From NCBI GenBank assembly GCA_964016985.1, contig OZ024829.1:74599610-74663609 (forward strand): a DNA stretch of 64,000 bases, read 5' to 3'. A program made the position numbers and the translations under genes. The notes beneath the pieces were generated by a model. It saw only the letters and a list, made by a program, of their open reading frames with translations, ran no database searches and had not been told where the DNA came from. Source of the DNA: Anodontia alba. Its lineage: Eukaryota; Mollusca; Bivalvia; Lucinida; Lucinidae. Positions 44,893-55,774 of the stretch are shown here, in pieces (the first letter of the stretch is position 1; each line of letters begins with the position of its first letter).

Positions 44893-45490
44893 TGTTACGA
44901 GCATGGCGTAACGAGAAAGAAATGAAAGTGAAACCAGCAACAAGCTGTAAATTATTAACAATATTTATTCATAAAAAAGTAAGACAAGATTCAAAACAAA
45001 AGAATGTAAATAAACAGTACCTTTCAAGTTTATGTCACAAAGTCCCTCTGAAATAATTTTAATCCATGAGAATTTATAAAACAAATCCTTTGAATATCAG
45101 TTTCTGATCCCACAATTTAAAGTTCCTGAATTCAGAATTTAAGTCCAGAATGAATAAAATAGTAAGTAATCCAGTATAGAATAATTTCCAGTGAAAGTAT
45201 ACAAAGATGCCCAGATGAAAATCTTTTCTCCTTATATAATATCAAAGAAGGTTCTAGAAAAAGAATTTACTACAAGCATCTCTTATTTTCTAGTTCCAAT
45301 CAAGAAACTTCTAAATCTTCCATGACATTCCAAAAACAACCCAGTCCAGAATCAAGGCCGTAAACATCATGTTATTGTAAACATGTTGAACATTCCAGAA
45401 AGTTATTTTTGGAAACATAGTAAATAAAGCTATTTATGGAAACATAGTAAACATGTTGTTTAAAACAATTGAACACCCTGTTATATAACA
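44893..45490 (-). repeat. Gypsy 5' LTR
   Basis: 598 bp, plus-strand ends TGTTACGAGC and TGTTATATAACA. Between this LTR and the ORF start (44653) is a leader of about 240 bp with the primer site and T-rich repeats. Confidence 0.95.
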
Positions 45491-45853
45491 AACAGTTGGA
45501 AATTTGACAGAGCGCCTACAGAATATTACTTTTATCCAGAAATCAATACCTGTAAGCCACCTCGTTTTCAAGATAAAATCCACAGAAAAGCATGCTACAA
45601 TTTTTGACAAGGTAAAACCGGGTACCAGACAGAGTTCAACAGTTTCGTATTTTACCTACACTGTTTTATAAAAAGGTCATGTGACCTCAAGAAAAGTCTT
45701 TTTTATCAGTGTTAACAATAACTGACAAGCATAAAACTGCAGTTTTGGTCAAAATGTGCAGCAAAAAGTATTTTCAGACTGGTTTCTAGCCCTACCCCTA
45801 GTTATTGACATTTTTGCCCAGGTTCACAAGTGCGAAACTGTGGAATGCACCCT

Positions 45854-48136
45854 TTAAGGAAAATTCAAACTTGTCTACTTGCAACAAAATGGTAATATTC
45901 TTGCAGCAAACGTTACATGATCAACAAAAAGACCACTTTTTTTCTTCCATGATGTATTACTGAGAAAGAATTTGACTATAATGCATGCTAGTCTCTGTGC
46001 GGCCAAATCGCGAAATCAAGTGATTTGGCCGGTATATGTCAAAATTTGTCAGAATATCTTTATAAGAACCATAGCTTTCTGCCCACTGTTACATAAATAA
46101 TAGGAACAAATAGACAAGTTATTCTGTATGCAGTTCAGTGGGCAGTGACTTCTGGTCTTGCTTGTTCAGCAACTGAAATCAAACAAATTTCACATACAGA
46201 AATATGTGTTTTATATACAAAGTTACAGTCTTAGGAGCTGCTAAGCCAGCAAAAACACTCTAGTATTAGTTATTTTTTTATGAAAAAGGTTTATATTACA
46301 CTTCCATCCTGCCAGCACATCCATTTACAGTGATACATGACAGGTATTACAAACACAAACTTTATAATTTGTTCTTCATAGTGAAAGGGAGATAATTCAC
46401 CTGACTATGAGCACACTAGAGTTAATAGTTGCAGTTTTCTTTGTAAACCAAACTTGATATAGAAACCGTATTAAACAAGATAAAACAGATATGAGCTTGG
46501 ACTGGTGACAAGAGAATAGTCCTACAACATTTAGGTGCCCTGATCAGCTGGACTGTGATGATCCGAAACAGACCGAGCCAAGCCCAGTTCAGCAGATGAG
46601 CCCGCGCAGTCTTCATCTGGGCATTCAGTGTTTTCTTGAAGAAATCAGCACCGTGTTTAATAATGCTCTTGCAAACAACGAACAGTTCATGCCCTGATCA
46701 GACTGTGCAGGTACTCTTCACAGGCTGATCTTGGTGTTCACTGTTGACAGATGCCACTGAGACTATTTTCCTCATGAAAAGGCTCTTTTCTGTAAAGAGC
46801 AAATTCCCTGATCAAACCTCTGATCAGGGTATCTGCTGTTTGTATGTATATAGGTATCTACTGTTTGTATGTATGTCAAAAAAGGCCCTTTTCTCATGGC
46901 ATAATTCTGATTGCATTTCACCAACTTTAGCTGCAAGTAAGGTGTGCTTGTAGCAATCAGGCCAGAAATGCATATGTTTTGGAACAGCACACATGATGTC
47001 TGCTTGCTTCTGAGATTATATACTAAGGAATAATTCTTGTTTTCTGGATTTATTTATAAATGTCGATATATATAATTGGATATAAAAGTGCTCCAGATGA
47101 GAAGATCCACATGTTGGTCTGACTTAACATGTGTTCAAAATGTCTTTGAGAAAGTGCAGTCTGAAGTCACACATTTAAAAGAAACTGTCAAAAGTCCTAC
47201 CCACCGAAATATAAAAATCCGGGTACTCTGGAAGATGTCAGTGAAAATACTTGTAACACAACTACACAAACAATCCATCCAAGTGTTGAGAAATATCTAA
47301 CTGCTTGTCAAGTGCTGGCAACAAATATGACTGCTAATCCTCTACAACTGCCAAGGAAACTACACTCTGCAAAAATGAACAAAAATAAAATTGAATCATC
47401 TTGTATACTGACCAGTTATGAAGAAAATCTGGTACAGTCAATCTTGGTACCATCCATACTCTGGTGGCTGCATTTACACACGTCTCTGAACGATAAACCC
47501 TAATATTAAATACATGCTTTGTTAAACAAGTTATGGCATTTATGAGTGTTTGCTGAAAATGATTTTGTACATAAACAGATAACCAATGTGCCTTCACTTT
47601 GACTCGCCATCCCCTGAATTGGAATTGAATAAGTCCATATTTGTCTTTATCTTTGGTGGCAAGCCAAAGATGACATGAAGCGGTGTAATTTCAGTGTCGG
47701 CGAAGTTGGTATTTACAGTACGAAACTTCATTTTCAGTTAGAACAGAAGCAAACACTAACCCTGCCATGTCAGCGTGGAGATGTACTGGATGTACTGAAT
47801 ATTCTGACTATATAAATGACAAAATACATGTACAAATAAACAAATTTTGACAAAAAAACCTTTCTATCGATGTAAATGCATCTATTTTAACAAAATGTGC
47901 TCTTTGAATAGGTTTGAGGGTACTTAAAATAGGTATAAACCTCTTTGGAAGATGTGCAGAAAAACAGAGTTATCTCCCTTGGAATACTGCAAGAAAATTT
48001 TAGAATCTTTATAATTTTCATAATCTGCTGTTCAAAGCAAGGAAAATAGTGTAATGTTGACAGGAAAGTGCTAAATTTGAAATTTAAATACTATATTTTA
48101 ACTTTAAACAAACTTGAAAATTCAGATCTGTGTTAA
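45854..48136. repeat. Segment U, copy 1
   Basis: 2283 bp beginning and ending at TTAA. Essentially identical to 48790-51072, including all small open frames. No protein family recognised. About 46540-46750 has CCTGATCAG-rich inverted pieces like an old MITE. Confidence 0.9.
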
Positions 48137-48789
48137 TGGGTGCACTCCACAGTTTTGACTTGCATTTCTATCTGTTCACAGCCCTCACATAAATAAAATG
48201 CAATCACAGCAAATATAACAGTACCTGTCCATTAGGTACTGTATCAATAAATTGCAAACATACCAAATAATAATTTAAGCATCATAAAAATAACTGCAAT
48301 GTACCAAAACCTGCTCTTACACTAATGTAAACAATACCCCACCCCCCTCCGACTGCGGCCAAATTTATGCAAAAAGTGCAGTTTTCGAATGATTATCATC
48401 AATTCCAGGACAATGCACTGGTCTGAAACAGTTGGAAATTTGACAGAGCGCCTACAGAATATTACTTTTATCCAGAAATCAATACCTGTAAGCCACCTCG
48501 TTTTCAAGATAAAATCCACAGAAAAGCATGCTACAATTTTTGACAAGGTAAAACCGGGTACCAGACAGAGTTCAACAGTTTCGTATTTTACCTACACTGT
48601 TTTATAAAAAGGTCATGTGACCTCAAGAAAAGTCTTTTTTATCAGTGTTAACAATAACTGACAAGCATAAAACTGCAGTTTTGGTCAAAATGTGCAGCAA
48701 AAAGTATTTTCAGACTGGTTTCTAGCCCTACCCCTAGTTATTGACATTTTTGCCCAGGTTCACAAGTGCGAAACTGTGGAATGCACCCT
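48137..48789. repeat. Repeat R, copy 2 (MITE-like, TTAA ends)
   Basis: Ends TGGGTGCACTCCACAGTTTT and ..CTGTGGAATGCACCCT, flanked by TTAA at 48133-48136 and 48790-48793. Inverted ends match for about 25 bp with a few differences. Contains no ORF of interest. Matches R1 (38842-39130 plus 45491-45853) with few differences, for example CTCTTGCAC/CTCTTACAC. Confidence 0.88.
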
Positions 48790-51072
48790 TTAAGGAAAAT
48801 TCAAACTTGTCTACTTGCAACAAAATGGTAATATTCTTGCAGCAAACGTTACATGATCAACAAAAAGACCACTTTTTTTCTTCCATGATGTATTACTGAG
48901 AAAGAATTTGACTATAATGCATGCTAGTCTCTGTGCGGCCAAATCGCGAAATCAAGTGATTTGGCCGGTATATGTCAAAATTTGTCAGAATATCTTTATA
49001 AGAACCATAGCTTTCTGCCCACTGTTACATAAATAATAGGAACAAATAGACAAGTTATTCTGTATGCAGTTCAGTGGGCAGTGACTTCTGGTCTTGCTTG
49101 TTCAGCAACTGAAATCAAACAAATTTCACATACAGAAATATGTGTTTTATATACAAAGTTACAGTCTTAGGAGCTGCTAAGCCAGCAAAAACACTCTAGT
49201 ATTAGTTATTTTTTTATGAAAAAGGTTTATATTACACTTCCATCCTGCCAGCACATCCATTTACAGTGATACATGACAGGTATTACAAACACAAACTTTA
49301 TAATTTGTTCTTCATAGTGAAAGGGAGATAATTCACCTGACTATGAGCACACTAGAGTTAATAGTTGCAGTTTTCTTTGTAAACCAAACTTGATATAGAA
49401 ACCGTATTAAACAAGATAAAACAGATATGAGCTTGGACTGGTGACAAGAGAATAGTCCTACAACATTTAGGTGCCCTGATCAGCTGGACTGTGATGATCC
49501 GAAACAGACCGAGCCAAGCCCAGTTCAGCAGATGAGCCCGCGCAGTCTTCATCTGGGCATTCAGTGTTTTCTTGAAGAAATCAGCACCGTGTTTAATAAT
49601 GCTCTTGCAAACAACGAACAGTTCATGCCCTGATCAGACTGTGCAGGTACTCTTCACAGGCTGATCTTGGTGTTCACTGTTGACAGATGCCACTGAGACT
49701 ATTTTCCTCATGAAAAGGCTCTTTTCTGTAAAGAGCAAATTCCCTGATCAAACCTCTGATCAGGGTATCTGCTGTTTGTATGTATATAGGTATCTACTGT
49801 TTGTATGTATGTCAAAAAAGGCCCTTTTCTCATGGCATAATTCTGATTGCATTTCACCAACTTTAGCTGCAAGTAAGGTGTGCTTGTAGCAATCAGGCCA
49901 GAAATGCATATGTTTTGGAACAGCACACATGATGTCTGCTTGCTTCTGAGATTATATACTAAGGAATAATTCTTGTTTTCTGGATTTATTTATAAATGTC
50001 GATATATATAATTGGATATAAAAGTGCTCCAGATGAGAAGATCCACATGTTGGTCTGACTTAACATGTGTTCAAAATGTCTTTGAGAAAGTGCAGTCTGA
50101 AGTCACACATTTAAAAGAAACTGTCAAAAGTCCTACCCACCGAAATATAAAAATCCGGGTACTCTGGAAGATGTCAGTGAAAATACTTGTAACACAACTA
50201 CACAAACAATCCATCCAAGTGTTGAGAAATATCTAACTGCTTGTCAAGTGCTGGCAACAAATATGACTGCTAATCCTCTACAACTGCCAAGGAAACTACA
50301 CTCTGCAAAAATGAACAAAAATAAAATTGAATCATCTTGTATACTGACCAGTTATGAAGAAAATCTGGTACAGTCAATCTTGGTACCATCCATACTCTGG
50401 TGGCTGCATTTACACACGTCTCTGAACGATAAACCCTAATATTAAATACATGCTTTGTTAAACAAGTTATGGCATTTATGAGTGTTTGCTGAAAATGATT
50501 TTGTACATAAACAGATAACCAATGTGCCTTCACTTTGACTCGCCATCCCCTGAATTGGAATTGAATAAGTCCATATTTGTCTTTATCTTTGGTGGCAAGC
50601 CAAAGATGACATGAAGCGGTGTAATTTCAGTGTCGGCGAAGTTGGTATTTACAGTACGAAACTTCATTTTCAGTTAGAACAGAAGCAAACACTAACCCTG
50701 CCATGTCAGCGTGGAGATGTACTGGATGTACTGAATATTCTGACTATATAAATGACAAAATACATGTACAAATAAACAAATTTTGACAAAAAAACCTTTC
50801 TATCGATGTAAATGCATCTATTTTAACAAAATGTGCTCTTTGAATAGGTTTGAGGGTACTTAAAATAGGTATAAACCTCTTTGGAAGATGTGCAGAAAAA
50901 CAGAGTTATCTCCCTTGGAATACTGCAAGAAAATTTTAGAATCTTTATAATTTTCATAATCTGCTGTTCAAAGCAAGGAAAATAGTGTAATGTTGACAGG
51001 AAAGTGCTAAATTTGAAATTTAAATACTATATTTTAACTTTAAACAAACTTGAAAATTCAGATCTGTGTTAA
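48790..51072. repeat. Segment U, copy 2
   Basis: Tandem copy of 45854-48136 at an offset of exactly 2936 bp. Identity appears complete over the inspected blocks, so duplication is very recent or an assembly artefact. Confidence 0.9.
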
Positions 51073-51724
51073 TGGGTGCACTCCACAGTTTTGACTTGCA
51101 TTTCTATCTGTTCACAGCCCTCACATAAATAAAATGCAATCACAGCAAATATAACAGTACCTGTCCATTAGGTACTGTATCAATAAATTGCAAACATACC
51201 AAATAATAATTTAAGCATCATAAAAATAACTGCAATGTACCAAAACCTGCTCTTACACTAATGTAAACAATACCCCACCCCCCTCCGACTGCGGCCAAAT
51301 TTATGCAAAAAGTGCAGTTTTCGAATGATTATCATCAATTCCAGGACAATGCACTGGTCTGAAACAGTTGGAAATTTGACAGAGCGCCTACAGAATATTA
51401 CTTTTATCCAGAAATCAATACCTGTAAGCCACCTCGTTTTCAAGATAAAATCCACAGAAAAGCATGCTACAATTTTTGACAAGGTAAAACCGGGTACCAG
51501 ACAGAGTTCAACAGTTTCGTATTTTACCTACACTGTTTTATAAAAAGGTCATGTGACCTCAAGAAAAGTCTTTTTTATCAGTGTTAACAATAACTGACAA
51601 GCATAAAACTGCAGTTTTGGTCAAAATGTGCAGCAAAAAGTATTTTCAGACTGGTTTCTAGCCCTACCCCTAGTTATTGACATTTTTGCCCAGGTTCACA
51701 AGTGCCAAACTGTGGAATGCACCC
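51073..51724. repeat. Repeat R, copy 3 (right end of composite)
   Basis: Same as R2, with one visible change near the right end (AAGTGCCAAACTG against AAGTGCGAAACTG). The right TTAA (51725-51728) belongs to the copia LTR. Confidence 0.88.
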
Positions 51725-51867
51725 TTAACGTCATGTTGCCATGGTTCCATTTGTGAAGTCATGACGTCACATGACGTCACTTAATGTTGTTTCCGAATGA
51801 AGAGTAAATTAATTAAACAGAAGAGTTACCTAATTTCGGAAGAATAGCAATATACATGAACTTAACA
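51725..51867 (-). repeat. Copia 3' LTR, second part
   Basis: Matches 58285-58427, including the CATGACGTCACATGACGTCA palindromic region (paired CRE-like TGACGTCA sites), and ends CTTAACA. A purine run on the minus strand (about 51875-51900) just outside is the likely polypurine tract. Confidence 0.9.
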
Positions 51868-52026
51868 TTAATTATACTTTTCCTTTTTTTTTTTTTTTTT
51901 TGTTTTTGAGATCATAGTTAATAATTGATTATTTTAATAAAATAAAGAAGAGAAAAGAATATGAAACAAATTTGTAAAAGTGGTAGATTTCAAAGCGACC
52001 TGATAGTGTAGTTAAATGTGTAATAA

Positions 52027-52746
52027 TTATAAAAAGTCTTCTGGCATCCTTCCGTCTGCAAGAACATTTAGTAGACTGTACCCAGAAGCTCCATGCTTTG
52101 TCATGCAGTCCGCCAGATGAGCTTTACCTGGGCACCATTTGATTTCACTGACTTCATCTCTTGCTAGGGATTGGCTAATTGCAGCTGTGTCTACTCTGAG
52201 CCGCTTGTCGTCAACTAGTTTTGTTGAGTATATGGCTTCTATAATACTCTTATTGTCAGCATAGGCAATTATTGGAATAGTTTTAGTTGACACACCTAAA
52301 ATGTCCTCCAGCATCTTTCTGTAGTAGAAAGCACTTTCTAGTCCTTCCTGTAAGCTAAGGGCCTCAGCAGCAATTGTGGATCGTACTACCCGCTTAATTT
52401 TACCAGCGTGCCAAGACAGTGGGGAACATTTTCCGTGGCAGTCCATCAACCAGACAATATATCCTGCTGTACTTGCCGTTCCGTTGGTCAAATCAACAAG
52501 CTGTCGATGTTTGGGCTGTTCCTCTGAAGTTAATGATCTTTGCTTGTCCTGTGCTCTGTTTGGGTCAATAGTTATATTCTGTATGTTAGTGACATAGTTG
52601 GAATGATCTAATATTATGACATCTCTGTTCTGAGCAACTTTAAACCCTATGTAATTAAAGTTCCCTTCTTCAGCTTTTCCTGCCACAAACCTTTTTTCGC
52701 AAATTGATTTGTTCAAGATATTCGTCACTGGCATGGAGAAAGTCAT
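52027..52746 (-). pseudogene. Copia RT end and RNase H
   Basis: The frame includes the late RT segment, then ASTAGYIVWLMDCHGKCSPL, RSTIAAEALSLQEGLESA and YADNKSIIEAIYSTK, the copia RNase H hallmarks. C-terminus IKWCPGKAHLADCMTKHGAS. It degrades the RNA strand during cDNA synthesis. It overlaps the RT frame (52670-52903) with a frame change, so the polyprotein is broken here. Confidence 0.88.
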
Positions 52747-52965
52747 CTACATGGCAGCATATGATGCCACTCAGTTTACCTCCTTTGTGCAAATAGAAAA
52801 GTGCTGGATCTAGTTCACTCATTTTACATCCCAGCCTCAATAATTCATCTTTTACGTAGAACTGCCTAGCACCATCTTTCAGCCCATATAGTCCATGTTT
52901 CAACTTCCAAACTATCCCTTTTGCTGTGTCACTCTCTTTTGGTGGTTTGATGTATACATCTCACC
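52670..52965 (-). pseudogene. Copia RT catalytic segment
   Basis: KHGLYGLKDGARQFY and SGIICCHVDDFLHASDEYL. The catalytic box reads HVDD, as in several metazoan copia lineages rather than YVDD. A frame change separates it from the upstream frame at about 52966. Confidence 0.85.
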
Positions 52966-54744
52966 TTAATTCTCTGCCCTGCAAAAAAGCAGACTAATAA
53001 TGTCTGTTGTTTTAGCGGTCCAGTTCTGGATTGATGCAATAGCCAAAAATATTCTCATTGTTCCTTTTCTTACTGTTGGGCTATCCCTAGGCATAGTAAA
53101 TTCCTCTTCAAAACCACGTACCACAAGCCTTGCCTTTGTTTGACCTTCTTTATTTGTAATAACCCACCTGGTTGACAATGTTTGTTGACCACAGTCTTTC
53201 ACCTCATCATAGGTATGGAACTGACTTAGTTTTTGTAGCTCCACTAATTTCGCGGCTGTTGTGTCATCATTGTTTTGTCTCGTTACTAGGTTTACTGTCT
53301 CATCATCATTTATCAGCTCCCACTGTATTTGTTCAAGATTTACACTTTTCTTTTCTTTGCTGGCTTTTTCTTGTATATTGAACCAGTGTTTATTCTTGCC
53401 TGTGGCTTTTCCAGCCCTTCCTAGTACCGTCGCTTTAATCCATTCATCGGTATTTTGCGTCTTATACTGGATGCTGTCATTTGGTTTCAGAGTTGTTCTG
53501 TTCTGCTGGATATTCTGTCTGTCCATCCTTTCAGGCTCTGGTATATTTCTGTTCTGTTCAATATTTTGTCTATCAATTCTCTCTGGCTCAGGAGCTGGTA
53601 TATCTTCTGATATTATGTGGGATTCTGTGCTTTCTTCATGACCCTTATTTTCATCAGTTTTATCCTTTATACTGTTCTCACCTTCCTTCTCTTCTTCATC
53701 TGCCAAACTACTGTTGACCTTCTGAAGTCTGTTAGGAGAAACTCGCACAAATACTCCCCCATGTCTAACAAACACGACTTTTCCATCTTGGAACACCACT
53801 TTTCCAGGACCAAGCCAGCGTTCTTTCCCTTCTCTCTTATAGAAAACCCTATCACCATGTTCAAATACTTGTTCTGATGCTCTCACTTTATTCCTGAGGG
53901 CCCGCCTTACTCTTTCATCGGCTTCTGTTTGGATAAATGCTATGCGGGCAGCATGCAGATCATTCAAATGCTGTGCAAAAACCTCACTACTTGTTGATCC
54001 CTGTAATGCAGGTAAGGTATCACTCATAATGTTTGGTAGGTTAGGGTTTTGTCCAAACACTAGTTGATGGCTGCTGTACCCATTCCACATTTGAAGTGAG
54101 TTTCTTGCCATGTTTGCCAATGAAAGTAATATTTGAGAGTTTTTCTTTCTGTAATCAGCCTCAGGTTTGACTAACATCATGTCTGTAATGGCGTGGACCC
54201 TTTCGCAAAAACCATTTTGAAATGGACTTTCTCCTGAAGTTGTGCATAGCTGGACATTAAGAATTGAAGTGATTTCTCTTACATCATCTGCATTGAACTC
54301 TCCCCCGTTATCCATCATCAAAGCTTTCATGACTCCAAATTTGGCGATCCACTCAGTCATCAGTGCATCTATTATGTTCCATGGCTTCTTTCTGACAATG
54401 AAAACAGACAAAGTGTATCTCGACCACATATCAATGATATGTAGAATCCATCGACCATTCCATTGTTTGAGATCCATTGCTACTTTTTCATTGAATTTTG
54501 TAGCCATTGGCATACCTACTACTGGCCTTGATGGGGTTTTGGCATACACTTTGCAAAGTTCACATTTTTCACCTATCTCTGCTAGAGTTTCTTCATATTC
54601 ATCCTTCCAAATCCATGCGTCCTTTAGGAGAGCAATCAGTCTTTTCATGGGGGGATGGGCAAATTGTCTATGTAGCTTCAGCAGTGTCTTGTATCTATCC
54701 TTTCTGTTCAAAATGTCAAGATTGACGGCACAAACACTCTCCAC
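52966..54744 (-). pseudogene. Copia integrase and N-terminal RT
   Basis: 592 residues open. HHCC zinc site H25, H30, C61, C64. Catalytic D91, D145 and E181 (D-x35-E) in MDLKQWN, MDNGGEF and NGFCERVHA. GKVVFQDGKVVFVRHGG-like C-terminal integrase region. Two PEPERMDRQNI repeats (about 385-415). Then the RT N-terminus STRWVITNKEGQTKARLVVR. All key integrase residues are intact, but protease and RT lie in other frames. Confidence 0.9.
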
Positions 54745-55290
54745 AGGAACTTCTTCTGATTTGTCTGTTGGGATACAATAGTGACCGGATGATGTCAGAT
54801 TTAAAGCTACCTGAGTCTTTTCCCATTATCACAGCTGTATCAGTTTCTAAATCTAGTTTGATCGCAGCTTTCTTCATTGCTGTTCGTGAAAGTAACAAAG
54901 GAATGTCAGATTCTACTACATCTGTTTTAATAGTTACCTCTTTCCCAGCAATCATTGCTGGCAAGCTATACTCTCCCTTGGATTTCAGACATGTTCCACC
55001 TCCAAACTTGAAAACCTTTTGACCAGCAGACTGTTTCACCTTCGCTTTATCATCCTTGTTTAAAGATTCAATATAGCTGTTAACCCAATTGTCACCACAA
55101 ACTGTACTGCTGCACGCACTGTCTAGAACTGCACAGTTGCGTGCATCGATGCCCAAACGACGTACCTCTTCAGTATTGTATCCTGTGAACAGCACAGCAT
55201 GTTCCTCCCCTGCAATGTTGACTTTTGCCATGTTTTCCCAGCTGTCTGGGCATGCAGGTAGTAAGTGGCGGTACGATCCACATGATTTAC
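54716..55290 (-). pseudogene. Copia zinc knuckle and protease
   Basis: CPLTCKSCGSYRHLLPACPD just upstream of 55231 resembles the Gag CCHC zinc knuckle. The protease region carries AVLDSACSSTVCGDNW, so the active site reads DSA where D-T/S-G/A is usual, then LLLSRTAMKKAAIKLDLETD. It overlaps the integrase frame by 29 bp, with a shift. Confidence 0.8.
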
Positions 55291-55774
55291 ATGTTAATGG
55301 ACAACCATCTGGCCCTAAAGGATTTATGTTCTTTCTTTCCCTGTTACTCGGTTGAGTGACCCTTGACCCAGATTCTGTTCACTGATATCGCCGCCTCTTC
55401 CTGTTGGTCTTCTAGAATCTGGCCGCTGAAATTCTCCTCCTACTGCTGCTCCCTGTCCTGACCTTCCACGCTTCCATGTCGCTCCCTTCTCCCTGCCATA
55501 GCTGTGACCCCCGACTAGTTTTAGTGTATCCTGCAGCAAGCAACGCCTCCTCATTTGCTGCCAGGAAAGCTGGTTCTATCTTTATACTCGATCCACTGGT
55601 GCTAGATTCACTGTCACTCCCCTTAAACTTCTTCAAAGATTTCTTTGCCTCCTCATATAAAGTAGTTTTATTTTCATAGTTCATACCAGTCAACACAAGC
55701 AGTCTTCCTCTTTGGTAATGTTTGCTTTTCTTAGTAACTTAAATGCCAAAATTTCAGGTGGTAAGGTCATTTTT
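55291..55774 (-). pseudogene. Copia gag, C-terminal part
   Basis: MTLPPEILAFKLLRKANITK directly after element F, then YEEAKKSLKKFKG, typical of copia gag. Frames shift near 55690 and 55412. Confidence 0.75.

Larger units (their letters stand above)
39135..45490 (-). mobile_element. Full-length Ty3/gypsy retrotransposon, minus strand
   Basis: A 6.36-kb element with 598-bp LTRs that differ at only a few positions, one intact polyprotein ORF, a tRNA-Pro primer site and a polypurine tract. It lies in repeat R1; sister copies R2 and R3 read CTGGTCTGAAACAGTTGG without it. The left flank has an extra GCAC and no clean target duplication is visible. LTR identity near 99% by eye and an open ORF make it the youngest large insertion here. 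Confidence 0.95.
38842..51724. mobile_element. 12.9-kb TTAA-bounded composite: R-U-R-U-R
   Basis: Three copies of a 652-bp repeat R (R1 split by gypsy, R2 48137-48789, R3 51073-51724) alternate with two copies of a 2283-bp segment U. R has inverted ends GGGTGCAYTCCACAGTTT and its complement, and each junction carries TTAA. The whole block sits in a single TTAA of the copia LTR (left TTA, right TTAA). It has no recognisable protein besides gypsy. It may be a composite moved by outer R ends, or a single R-U-R enlarged by unequal exchange. Confidence 0.75.

Noticed and set aside
46422..51543. Repeated small ORFs (63-87 residues) in segment U and repeat R
   Set aside because: Identical because the DNA is duplicated; they overlap on both strands and show no domain.
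38842..51724. LTR retrotransposon reading of R-U-R-U-R (R as LTR)
   Set aside because: R begins and ends TG..CA, but no primer site or polypurine tract borders it and TTAA sits at every junction, which fits a TTAA element better.
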